Shown: piece after piece, positions 1 to 8,100 of the stretch
How the letters are laid out: the number at the start of each line of letters is the position of its first letter
Position numbering within the stretch: the stretch's first letter is position 1
NCBI RefSeq assembly: GCF_022180365.1
Contig: NZ_BQKV01000011.1
Coordinates: 1 to 47,170 of the forward strand
Length of the DNA stretch: 47,170 bases
DNA from: Faecalibacterium gallinarum
GTDB lineage: Bacteria > Bacillota > Clostridia > Oscillospirales > Ruminococcaceae
Reading direction: 5' to 3'
The notes under the pieces: model-generated
The model's input: only the letters and a program-made list of their open reading frames with translations
Database searches by the model: none
Told to the model about the DNA's origin: nothing
Translations under genes and position numbers: made by a program

Positions 1-2
1 AA

Positions 3-512
3 AATCTGCTGAATAGGGATTTCCACACAGAAAGACCTAACAGCAAATGGGTCACAGATATCTCTTATATCCATACGGAACAAGGTGTCCTGTACCTGTC
101 CATGATCCGGGATTTATACGACAACAGCATTGTGGCCTACAAGACTGCAACCCAGCAAACGGTGAATCTGGTGCTGGACACCATTCGCCTTGCCATGAAG
201 AAAGAGAAAGTCGCTGGGGAGTTGCACCTCCACAGCGACCAGGGCTTTCAATATACCTCACACGGATATTTTAAGCTGACTCAATCTTACGGCATTACGC
301 CGTCTATGTCAAGACGGGGAAATTGCTATGACAATGCAATGGCAGAAAATTTCTTTGGCATTCTAAAAACCGAATGTATCTACCGCCAAAAGCTCAAGAC
401 ATTTCAGCAGGCCAACGATCTGATCGACGAGTACATCCACTTCTATAACCACGAGCGGCTCCAGACAAAGACTGGCCTGGCTCCGCTCTCGCTTCGCCAG
501 GCCAGTCTTTGA
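3..512 (+). CDS. IS3-family transposase (OrfB, rve integrase core), 5' end outside the window
   Basis: This is the C-terminal 169 residues of a DDE transposase that would cut and join the ends of its insertion sequence. The frame is open to the left edge, so the start lies outside the window and the first internal ATG (102) is not the true start. The catalytic triad is visible: D19 in WVTDIS, D79 in HSDQG, and E115 in MAENFFG. Exactly 35 residues separate the second D and the E, the D(35)E signature of the rve family. The C-terminal HFYNHERLQ block is also typical of IS3 OrfB. The reading frame is intact to its stop, and a terminal inverted repeat follows, so the right end of the element looks complete. 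Whether the whole element is functional cannot be seen. Confidence 0.93.
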   Translation, partial: NLLNRDFHTERPNSKWVTDISYIHTEQGVLYLSMIRDLYDNSIVAYKTATQQTVNLVLDTIRLAMKKEKVAGELHLHSDQGFQYTSHGYFKLTQSYGITPSMSRRGNCYDNAMAENFFGILKTECIYRQKLKTFQQANDLIDEYIHFYNHERLQTKTGLAPLSLRQASL

Positions 513-544
513 TTCGCTTGTTCTACCCCTTGCAGGCCTCTTTT

Positions 545-574
545 TGTACTGTCCGCACAATATGGGGCGGTTCA
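545..574 (+). repeat. Right terminal inverted repeat of the IS3-family element
   Basis: Read on the minus strand, the end begins TGAACCGCCCCATATTGTG, a TGA-starting tip typical of IS3-family ends. It lies 33 bases after the transposase stop. The left partner is outside the window, so the boundary is inferred from the family pattern. Confidence 0.65.
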
Positions 575-603
575 CAGCGGCGGGGCCATTTTTATACTAA
601 ATT

Positions 604-2202
604 TTACATCGATTCGGCAAAGACCAGCATGGCAATCTTGAAGTAGAGGATCAAGCTGCATGCGTCCACGATGGTGGTGATGAAGGGGGTGGCCATGATG
701 GCGGGGTCCAGGCCCACTTTCTTGGCGGCCAGGGGCAGCATGCCGCCCACCAGTTTGGCCAGCACTACGCTGAAGAAGAGGGAAACGCTGACCACGATGG
801 CGTAGCCCAGAACATTCTCATACTGGCCCGCATAGATCACGCTGTACATGATATAGATGCGCAGACCATTCACCAGGCCCAGGATGGCGCCCACAATGGC
901 CGAAATCCGCAGCTCTTTGCCCACCACCTTCAAAAAGTCGGAGGGGGAGACCTCGCCCAGGGCAAGGCCGCGGACCATCAGGGTGCTGATCTGGTTGCCG
1001 CAGTTGCCGGCGGTGTCCATCAGCATGGGCATGAAGGAGACCAGCAGGGGCAGGCTGACAAAGGCGGCCTCGTACCGGGTGGTAACCATGCCGGTAAAGG
1101 TGGCCGACAGCATCAGGATCAGCAGCCAGGGAATCCGCTGCTTGGCGTGGGTCCAGACGCTGGTGCCGAAATAGGTGGTGGCGTCCTCGTCGGGAAGAAT
1201 GGCCGCCATCTTCTGCATATCTTCGGTGGACTCGTCGGTCAGGACGTCGATGGCGTCGTCGATGGTGATGATACCGACGAACATTCCCTCGTTGTCCACG
1301 ACGGGCATGGCGGTGAAGTCGTAACGCTGCATCTCACGGGAGACAAACTCCTGGTCATCGGTGACCTTCACGGTGACCACGTTGTCCTCCATGATCTCGG
1401 TGATGGGGGTGTCCATCTTGGCCAGCATCAGGCTGCGGGCCGAAACAACGCCCAGCAGGCGGTTGTGCTCCACCACATAGCAGGTGTAGATGGTCTCGGC
1501 GTTCTCGCCCTGCTGACGGATGGCCTCAAAGGCCTGGCTGACGGTCATATCCTTCCGCAGACGGACGTACTCGGGGGTCATCAGGCTGCCGGCCGAGCTC
1601 TCGGGGTAGTTCAAGAGCTTGTTCAGGCTCTCACGGGTCTGGCGGGAGGATTTTTCCAGAATCCGCTTGACCACGCTGGCGGGCATATCCTCCAACAGGT
1701 CGGCGGCGTCGTCCAGGCTCATCTCCTCGATGGCGGCGATGAGCTCCACATCCGAGAAGGCTTCCACCAGGTCGGCCTGGGCGTCCTCGGACATATAGGT
1801 AAAGGCCTCGGCGGCCACCTCTTTTTTCAAGAGGCGGAACACCACCAGGCGGTTGTTCTCGTCCAGCTCTTCCAGCAGCTCGGCCAGGTCGGCGGGCTGT
1901 TCGTCCTCGGTGACCTCCCGGAGTTTGACGTACTGCTTTTTCACCAGCAGCTTGAGCAGGCGGCTCTTGGTCAGCCGGTCGGGGTCGGGGGCCTTTTCGG
2001 TCTCACGGGCAGCCTCCCGGGCTTCCTCTTCTTCGGCCTCCCGGACGTCTTGTTTCAGGTCCTCGGTGGCCTCCTCGTTCAGGTCCTGCTCCAGCTGGCG
2101 CCGCACCTCGGCGGGGATATCGGCGGGCAGCTCCTGGGCGGGCATCATCTCAAAGTTTTCCAGCTCCTCGCCAGCGGGGAGCTTCTTTTCTTCCTTATCC
2201 AT
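604..2202 (-). CDS. mgtE: Magnesium transporter MgtE
   Basis: MgtE is a dimeric inner-membrane Mg2+ channel gated by cytoplasmic Mg2+. The 532-residue product has an unusual, strongly acidic N-terminal extension of about 80 residues, then the superhelical MgtE N domain (about 80-215), a CBS pair (about 220-345) and a five-helix membrane domain at the C-terminus (from IPWLLILMLSATF to the end). The conserved pore region around PMLMDTAGNCGNQ is present. The family is normally about 450 residues, so the extra length is the N-terminal extension. The ATG start has an AAGGAGG ribosome site 7 bases upstream. Its promoter and an unusual structured leader lie at 2203-2513. It runs leftward, co-directional with replication, and is monocistronic towards the IS end. 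Confidence 0.96.
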   Translation of the reverse strand: MDKEEKKLPAGEELENFEMMPAQELPADIPAEVRRQLEQDLNEEATEDLKQDVREAEEEEAREAARETEKAPDPDRLTKSRLLKLLVKKQYVKLREVTEDEQPADLAELLEELDENNRLVVFRLLKKEVAAEAFTYMSEDAQADLVEAFSDVELIAAIEEMSLDDAADLLEDMPASVVKRILEKSSRQTRESLNKLLNYPESSAGSLMTPEYVRLRKDMTVSQAFEAIRQQGENAETIYTCYVVEHNRLLGVVSARSLMLAKMDTPITEIMEDNVVTVKVTDDQEFVSREMQRYDFTAMPVVDNEGMFVGIITIDDAIDVLTDESTEDMQKMAAILPDEDATTYFGTSVWTHAKQRIPWLLILMLSATFTGMVTTRYEAAFVSLPLLVSFMPMLMDTAGNCGNQISTLMVRGLALGEVSPSDFLKVVGKELRISAIVGAILGLVNGLRIYIMYSVIYAGQYENVLGYAIVVSVSLFFSVVLAKLVGGMLPLAAKKVGLDPAIMATPFITTIVDACSLILYFKIAMLVFAESM

Positions 2203-2478
2203 TGGGTGTTACCTCCTTAATGTACAGTATGGGTCAGGAGGGTGCAGCCCATCGGGAAACAAAAAACGCGCCGCCTGCTGGGCAGGGAGAAGGGCAATTC
2301 TCCGCACAGCAAGCCGCGCCTTTCCAATCCGTCCGGCAAAAGGGGGCATTAACCCCGCAACGCGCGGACAGCCAAAAAGGCGAACGCAGAATCTTTTGTT
2401 GTCCGATGCGCCGCACCGGCTGGTCGACTGTGATCCGGGTCCATTGTTCTGCGTTCACCTCCCAAAGTACTTTATTCC
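2203..2478 (-). promoter_or_regulatory. Structured mgtE 5' leader with two terminator-like hairpins
   Basis: The leader is about 275 bases from promoter to start codon. On the minus strand the first structure is a 14-bp outer stem (arms at 2447-2460 and 2378-2391, one G-U pair) closing a 55-base loop. That loop contains a smaller hairpin, CCGGTGC-GGC-GCATCGG, and the outer stem ends in CGCCTTTTTGG. A second GC-rich hairpin at about 2249-2305 ends in CGCGTTTTTTG. This looks like transcription attenuation ahead of a Mg2+ transporter gene. I do not see the M-box (ykoK) core, so the RNA class is unknown to me. Confidence 0.55.
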
Positions 2479-2484
2479 AACTGA

Positions 2485-2513
2485 ATTATAGCGCCCAAAT
2501 GGGGGAGGGTCAA
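2485..2513 (-). promoter_or_regulatory. Promoter of mgtE
   Basis: On the minus strand TTGACC and TATAAT are separated by exactly 17 bases. The predicted start is near 2478, giving the long leader described above. Confidence 0.75.
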
Positions 2514-2594
2514 CCCCGAAGTTCATTTTTTACAAAGATTTGCCGCCGAATTTTCCTCACCGGAGAGGCAAGGGCGGAGCCGGCTTCCGCCCCC

Positions 2595-2906
2595 TCAGAG
2601 ATACCGAACGGCGGTGCCGTAGGCGATGATCTCCGCCGCTCCCTGCATCACCGAGGAGGAGCTGTAACGGAGGTTGACCACTGCATCGGCCCCCAGGGCC
2701 TCGGCCTCGTCCACCATCCGTTTGACGGCAATCTGGCGGGCCTCGTTGAGCATCTCCGTGTAGCTGACGATTTCGCCGCCCACCAGGGTTTTCATACTGG
2801 CCATAAAATCTTTGCCAAAGTTTTTGGACTGAACCACCGTCCCCTTGACGACGCCCAGCGCCTCGAACTCTTTCCCCGGGATATAATCAATGTTTACCAG
2901 CAGCAT
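2595..2906 (-). CDS. YbjQ/UPF0145 family protein
   Basis: This 103-residue protein matches the YbjQ (UPF0145) family, small pentameric-fold proteins annotated as putative heavy-metal binding and of unknown role. Family features seen are the IPGKEF segment near residue 10, the GEIVSYTEML block (about 44-53), the long helix rich in A/E/R ending EAEALGADAVVNLRY, and the terminal YGTAV strand. It is the last gene of a leftward cluster (yhfC, merR, small membrane protein, ybjQ), 65 bases after the previous stop. An AAGGAGAAT ribosome site precedes the ATG. The link to membrane regulation comes only from context. Confidence 0.85.
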   Translation of the reverse strand: MLLVNIDYIPGKEFEALGVVKGTVVQSKNFGKDFMASMKTLVGGEIVSYTEMLNEARQIAVKRMVDEAEALGADAVVNLRYSSSSVMQGAAEIIAYGTAVRYL

Positions 2907-2971
2907 AATTTATTCTCCTTTTTCCAAAGTGGTTCCGACCCACCGGAACCTCCGGCGGACCGGACTACAAT

Positions 2972-3226
2972 TCAATACTTTTTGGCTTCTTCTTCCTCGC
3001 CCCGGCGGAGCTCCTTCAGCCGTTGAGCCATGGCCCAAAGCACCCCGACCACCACGGCCGCCGCCAACAGGCCATAAACCAGCGCCATCCCCGCCACCGC
3101 CGGGAGGGGACCTTCCTCCAGCATGAGCCAGAGCAGAGAGCCGAAAAACAGGACCGTCACTAAGGCGGCGCCCACCCCGGCCGCCACTACAGCGCCCCAG
3201 CCGGAAGGTTTAGTATTTCTTTGCAT
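2972..3226 (-). CDS. Small two-helix membrane protein, paralogue of the MerR membrane anchor
   Basis: This 84-residue protein has two predicted membrane helices (about residues 13-37 and 44-66) and a charged tail ending EEEEAKKY. I know no named family for it. Its layout and tail match the last 80 residues of the MerR protein encoded just upstream (QRVREIEKGEAEDAKKY there, QRLKELRRGEEEEAKKY here). It therefore appears to be a duplicate of the membrane anchor without the DNA-binding part. The ATG lies inside the last codons of the MerR gene (17-base overlap, different frame), with AAAGGAGA about 9 bases before it, so translation is probably coupled. It may compete with or pair with the MerR anchor; that is inference. 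Confidence 0.75.
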   Translation of the reverse strand: MQRNTKPSGWGAVVAAGVGAALVTVLFFGSLLWLMLEEGPLPAVAGMALVYGLLAAAVVVGVLWAMAQRLKELRRGEEEEAKKY

Positions 3227-3863
3227 CCTCAGCCTCTCCTTTCTCGATCTCCCGCACCCGCTGGAGCAGGGCCAGCAGCACCCCCGGGATCACCACCCCG
3301 GGGATGGCCACCAGAATCACCGCCAAAGGCAGGGGAGGCGCCTCCTCGGCATCCACCGTAAAAGCCCAGATCATTAAAATCATCAGCCCCGCCATCAGCC
3401 CCACCGTAAGGGCGGCGGCTACCACCGGGGCAACGTACCGCCGGCGTTTGGTATCCTCCACCTGTTTGTCCAAAAAGGTTGTGCCCTCCCGTTCCATCCG
3501 ATCCATCTGTTCCAGCAGGGCAGCGGCGTCCAGGGCATCCAGCCTCTCTTCCCGGCTGCTGAGGGAGCGGCAGAGCTGGATGGACTGTTCCAGATTTTTC
3601 TTTTCCCGCTCCAGGCTGACCAGATGGCGGCGCATCCCGTCTCCCACCGTCCAGGCCCCGGCCTGCATCTTGCGGATCTCCTCCAGGGAAACACCGAGTT
3701 TCCGCATCAGTTTGATCTGCCGCAGCTGCTCCACCTCGTGGGGGCCATACTCCCGGTATCCATTTTCGCTGTTTCGCCGGGGCGCCAGGAGTCCCTGTTC
3801 CTCATAAAACCGGATGTTCTTTTTGGTGATGCCCACCTGGGCCTCCACCTCGTTGATTTTCAA
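3210..3863 (-). CDS. MerR-family transcriptional regulator with C-terminal membrane helices
   Basis: MerR proteins bind dyads between over-spaced -35 and -10 elements and twist the promoter. The N-terminus (KINEVEAQVGITKKNIRFYE) is a clear winged-helix MerR domain, followed by a coiled coil (about 75-125, QAGAWTVGDGMRRHLVSLER onward). Unusually, the C-terminus carries two membrane helices (about 145-170 and 182-205) and a charged tail, instead of a soluble ligand pocket. I place the start at TTG 3863, which has AAAGGGGG 8 bases upstream and gives the usual MerR N-terminus; an upstream in-frame TTG (3887) lacks a good site. An operator-like repeat (3889-3904) sits just before it. The product is probably membrane-anchored, 217 residues. 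Confidence 0.88.
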   Translation of the reverse strand: MKINEVEAQVGITKKNIRFYEEQGLLAPRRNSENGYREYGPHEVEQLRQIKLMRKLGVSLEEIRKMQAGAWTVGDGMRRHLVSLEREKKNLEQSIQLCRSLSSREERLDALDAAALLEQMDRMEREGTTFLDKQVEDTKRRRYVAPVVAAALTVGLMAGLMILMIWAFTVDAEEAPPLPLAVILVAIPGVVIPGVLLALLQRVREIEKGEAEDAKKY

Positions 3864-3888
3864 TGCATTATCCCCCTTTATCGCCAAC

Positions 3889-3904
3889 CTTCCACCAGGG
3901 GGAA
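3889..3904. promoter_or_regulatory. Operator-like dyad, copy 2, before the MerR gene
   Basis: CTTCCACCAGGGGGAA here is identical, base for base, to 4783-4798 in the yhfC promoter. It is an imperfect dyad (TTCC-CC..GG-GGAA). It sits directly after the yhfC stop and before the MerR start. MerR binding is inferred. Confidence 0.6.
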
Positions 3905-3905
3905 C

Positions 3906-4715
3906 TCAGGATTTTTGGGCGATGCCGCACCAGTTTTTGGATTCCTGCTGATAGACCTTCCAGGCCACCAGACCCAGGCCCAGAGCGCAGGCCAGAGCCA
4001 CCAGCTCGATCCCTGCCACCGGCAGGAACGCCGATGCCAGGATGGTGCAGGCATCCACTGCGGCGTGAAGGAGGATCGCCCCCACAAAGAGGGTCACCCC
4101 CTGACGGCCCCGGCAATAGGCCAGATACACCAGCACCGAGAGAGCCAGGTGAATCCCGATGGCGATGATCCGTTCCACGCCGCCCCAGAGATAGGTGGTC
4201 GCAGGGGCCGCCACCATCTGGGCGACGGTCTGGAGGGTAGCTTCATCCAGGGCGCCCACGTTCTGTTCCAGGGTCCCGGCGTTGATCCAGCTGGAGACCA
4301 GCAGGTTGCTGATATAGGTCAGGCCCACCACCATCACGGCCTCCATGCCGCCGTGGCCCGCGCCATACATGAGGGCCCGGGCGGTCTGGCCCGGGGCAGG
4401 GCGGAGGAACCGGAAGGCCACCAGACGGCCCACCTCTTCAAAAAGGCCCGCCATCACCCCGCCATAGAGGGCATAGAGAATCAGGTTTCCGCTGATGGTC
4501 TGACCCAGCGGACTGCCCAGCACCAGGGCATGAACCCCCTGTTCCAGCACCAGGACAAAGAGGAAGAACACCGCCGCCCCCAGGAAAAAATCCCGCCACC
4601 GGCCGCCCTGGCGGCGGAAGAAGATCGCCAGCCCCAGGGGCAGCAGAAAGCAGATCGCCATCGAGATCGCCATACAAACCATGCTGGCCATGGGCATCGT
4701 TCCGAGTTCACTCAT
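3906..4715 (-). CDS. YhfC-family intramembrane metalloprotease
   Basis: YhfC (PF10086) proteins are multi-pass membrane proteins related to CPBP/PrsW-type intramembrane metalloproteases. This 269-residue copy has about seven hydrophobic segments and the polar motifs expected in membrane helices: EEVGRLVAF (about 90-98), HGGMEAVMV (about 118-126) and HAAVDA (about 222-227), whose E and H residues are the likely metal and catalytic groups. I use ATG 4715, because the upstream frame extension is low-complexity intergenic sequence with a dispersed repeat. The nearest ribosome site, AAGGGAG, is rather far (about 13 bases). It is the first gene of an operon with a membrane-tethered MerR regulator, so cleavage of that regulator is an attractive but unproven role. 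Confidence 0.85.
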   Translation of the reverse strand: MSELGTMPMASMVCMAISMAICFLLPLGLAIFFRRQGGRWRDFFLGAAVFFLFVLVLEQGVHALVLGSPLGQTISGNLILYALYGGVMAGLFEEVGRLVAFRFLRPAPGQTARALMYGAGHGGMEAVMVVGLTYISNLLVSSWINAGTLEQNVGALDEATLQTVAQMVAAPATTYLWGGVERIIAIGIHLALSVLVYLAYCRGRQGVTLFVGAILLHAAVDACTILASAFLPVAGIELVALACALGLGLVAWKVYQQESKNWCGIAQKS

Positions 4716-4773
4716 AAACCAAATACAACTCCCTTCTTTGCCTGCCGTCCCCGGCGGGCCATTGATTGCCCTA

Positions 4774-4804
4774 ACTGTACCACTTCCACCAGGGGGAAAG
4801 TCAA
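4774..4804 (-). promoter_or_regulatory. MerR-type promoter of the yhfC operon (19-bp spacer) with operator copy 1
   Basis: On the minus strand TTGACT and TACAGT are separated by 19 bases, the over-long spacing typical of MerR-controlled promoters. The spacer contains the dyad (4783-4798 on the plus strand) that also occurs before the MerR gene. Confidence 0.7.
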
Positions 4805-4890
4805 GAGATTTTTCAATTTTTTGAAAAATCACCCGGGATAGCCCTTGCAACCCATCCAATCTTTTCAAAATCGCATTCTGCGATTTTGGA

Positions 4891-4928
4891 TTGAAAAGTT
4901 TTTGCGCCGCTTTTTTCAAAAAGCGGCA
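4891..4928 (-). repeat. Dispersed 3'-UTR hairpin repeat, copy A1
   Basis: In the sense of nifJ the element reads GCCGC-T(n)-GA-A(n)-GCGGC, then GCAAAAACTTTTC. It is one of five copies in the window (others at 9631, 15602, 21205 and 31797). It lies 233 bases after the nifJ stop, beyond the nifJ terminator. Confidence 0.8.
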
Positions 4929-4937
4929 AAAGCGGCA

Positions 4938-4979
4938 TAAAAACGCGCCCCGCTCACCGTTGCCAGTGAGTGGGGCGCT
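4938..4979 (-). terminator. Intrinsic terminator of nifJ
   Basis: A 13-bp stem (arms 4945-4957 and 4966-4978, including GCGCCCC/GGGGCGC) with an 8-base loop is followed by GTTTTTATG on the minus strand. Confidence 0.8.
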
Positions 4980-5002
4980 AAAACTTTTCAGTTTTTCCTG
5001 GT

Positions 5003-5069
5003 GCAAGATCCCCGCGGGGCGGGTCTTATGCAGCAGGTGGAGCAAGGTATCCGGGGCCGGACCTTATGC
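5003..5069. repeat. Two tandem hairpin repeats after nifJ
   Basis: A 29-base unit (5003-5031) and a 28-base unit (5042-5069) both start GCAAG and end CTTATGC, and each forms a hairpin. The first has AAGA/TCTT and the second AAGGT/ACCTT, so the arms changed together. Two further GC-rich hairpins fill 5070-5145 before the nifJ stop. The stretch from 4716 to 5160 otherwise holds only the promoter, repeat and terminator already listed. Confidence 0.6.
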
Positions 5070-5160
5070 TCCCGGCACGCGCCGGGCGTGCTCTCAAGGG
5101 CCCTCGCGGGCGCTCTGGTATCTCAAGCCGCAAGGCGGCTCAAAATCAGATTTTGTACAA

Positions 5161-8100
5161 TTACTTGTACAGCTCGACCAGACGGGTCAGGTGCTCGTAA
5201 CGAGCCTCGGCAGCCTTCTGGTTCTCCTCGAACAGCTTCTTTGCACGATCGGGGAAGGCACGGGTCAGACGGCTGTAACGGGTCTCGGTAGCCAGCAGGT
5301 TCTGGTACTTCTCGCCGTCGACGGCCTTGGAGGTCAGGGTGAAGGGGTTCTTGCCCTGGGCCTTCAGAGCCGGGTTGAAGGTGAACAGGTTCCAGTAGCC
5401 GGACTCGACAGCCTTCTTCATCTCGACCTGGCAGTTGGTCATGCCGCCCTTGATGCCGTGCAGCTCGCAGGGAGCGTAGCCGATGATCAGGGAGGGGCCG
5501 GGGTAAGCCTCAGCCTCGGCGATGGCCTTGACAGCCTGGTTCATATTGGCGCCCAGAGCAATCTGAGCGACGTAGATGTAGCCGTAGGTCATAGCGATCT
5601 CGGCCAGGCTCTTCTTGCTGATCTCCTTACCGGCAGCTGCGAACTGGCAGACCTCGCCGATGTTGGAAGCCTTGGAAGCCTGTCCGCCGGTGTTGGAGTA
5701 CATCTCGGTGTCGAAGACCATGACATTGACATCCTCGCCGGAAGCCAGGACGTGATCCAGGCCGCCGAAGCCGATGTCGTATGCCCAGCCGTCGCCGCCG
5801 AAGATCCAGATGGACTTCTTGGCGATGAACTGCTTGCTCTTCAAGATCTCAGCAGACTTCTCGCAGCCGGCAGCAGCAGCCTTCTCCAGCTCAGCGATCA
5901 GGGCCTTGGCGGGAGCGTCGTTGGCCTTGGTGTTGTTCTTGGTCTCGATGAACTTGGCGTAAGCAGCCTTCAGCTCGTCGGAAGCCTTCTCGGAGTTTGC
6001 GACCTCGTCGATCCGCTTGATCAGGTTGTCGCGGACGGTCTTCTGGCCCAGATACAGGCCCAGGCCGTGCTCGGCGTTGTCCTCGAACAGGGAGTTGCAC
6101 CATGCGGGGCCGTGGCCGCTGTCCTTATTGACGGTGTAGGGAGAGACAGAAGCGGTGCCGCCCCAGATGGAAGAGCAGCCGGTGGCGTTGGAGATATACA
6201 TCTTCTCGCCGAACAGCTGGGTGATCAGACGAGCGTAAGCGGTCTCGGCACAGCCTGCGCAGGAGCCGGAGAACTCCAGCAGGGGCTGATTGAACTGAGA
6301 ACCGATGACGGTGTCGTCAGCAAACTTGCTGGGCTTCTTGGAGATGTTGGCGACGCAGTAGTCGAAGACCTCCTGCTCGGCAGCCTGGCTCTCCTGCGGG
6401 ACCATCTGGATGGCCTTGGTGGGGCAGACGGTGACGCACTCGCCGCAGCCCATGCAGTCCAGCGGAGAAACAGCCATAACGAACTTGTACTCGTTGGCGG
6501 GCTTGTTGTCGCGGCTCTTGGTCTGAGCGGGAGCAGCAGCCAGCTCCTCAGCGGTCAGCTGGAAGGGACGGATGGTAGCGTGAGAGCAGACGAATGCACA
6601 CTGGTTGCAGCCGACGCACTTGGAAGCATCCCACTCGGGGACGTTGACGGCAGTGCCGCGCTTCTCGTAAGCGGAAGCACCCTGCTCCCACTCGCCGTTG
6701 GCGTTGTGAGCAAAGGCGGAGACGGGCAGGCTGTCGCCGTCCATACGAGAGATGGGCTCCATGACGTCGCGGATCTGCTTGACCAGATCGGCGCGGCCGG
6801 TCAGCTCCTTGGGAGCGGGATCAGCCTCGGGGTTGGACCAGGAAGCGGGGACCTCGACCTTGTGGATGGCGTCGACACCGGCGTCGATGGCCTTCCAGTT
6901 CATCTCGACAACGTCCTGACCCTTCTTGCCGTAGGACTTCTGAGCAGCCTGCTTCATGAAGGTGATGGCGTCGTCGATGGGCATAACGTCAGCCAGCTTG
7001 AAGAAAGCGGACTGCAGGATGGTGTTGGTGCGCTTGCCCATGCCGATCTCGATGGCCTTGTCGATGGCGTTGATGGTGTACAGCTGGATGTTGTTGTCCG
7101 CGATGTACTTCTTGGCCTCGGCGTTCAGGTGGTGGCCCAGCTCCTCATCGGTCCACTGGCAGTTGATCATGAACACGCCGCCGGGCTTGACGTCCTGGAC
7201 CATCTTCATGCCCATGTTGACGTAAGCGGGGGTGTGGCAGGCGACGAAGTCAGCCTGGTTGATGTAGTAGGGGCTGCGGATGGGCTTGTCGCCGAAACGC
7301 AGGTGGCTGATGGTCACGCCGCCGGTCTTCTTGGAGTCATACTGGAAGTAAGCCTGAACGTACTTGTCGGTATGGTCGCCGATGATCTTGACGGAGTTCT
7401 TGTTTGCGCCGACGGTGCCGTCGCCGCCCAGACCCCAGAACTTGCACTCCTTGGTGCCCAGAGCTGCGGTGATGGGAGCGGGCTTAACCTCGGGCAGGGA
7501 CAGGTTGGTGACGTCGTCCACGATGCCGATGGTGAAGCGGGCCTTGGGCTCGTCCTTGGCCAGCTCGGTGAAGACGGCGAAGATGGAGGACGGCGGGGTG
7601 TCCTTGCTGCCCAGGCCGTAGCGGCCGCCGGTCAGGACGATGTCGTTCTTGCCAGCCTCACGCAGGGTAGCAGCCACATCCAGGTACAGGGGCTCGCCCA
7701 GAGCGCCGGGCTCCTTGGTGCGGTCCAGAACAGCGATCTTCTTGACGGTCTCGGGCAGAACCTTCAGCAGGGAAGCGGAGACCCAGGGACGGTACAGGCG
7801 AACCTTGACGATACCGACCTTCTCGCCCTTGGCGTTCAGGTAGTCGATGACCTCGTCGGCGACATCGCAGACAGAACCCATAGCGACGATGACGCGGTCA
7901 GCGTCGGGTGCGCCGTAGTAGTTGAACAGATCGTAGTTGGTGCCGATCTTGGCGTTGATCTTGGCCATGTACTTCTCGACCACGGCGGGCAGAGCCTCGT
8001 AGACGGGGTTGCAGGCCTCACGGTGCTGGAAGAACACGTCGCCGTTCTCGTGGGAGCCGCGCATCTTGGGGTTCTCGGGGTTCAGCGCCTTCTTGCGGAA

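Noticed and set aside
2203-2478. M-box riboswitch for mgtE
   Set aside because: I could not find the conserved M-box core segments on the minus strand, so I left the RNA class open.
2202-3026. Plus-strand open frame through the mgtE leader
   Set aside because: It runs through the mgtE leader and into ybjQ antisense; composition is not protein-like and it lacks a family match.
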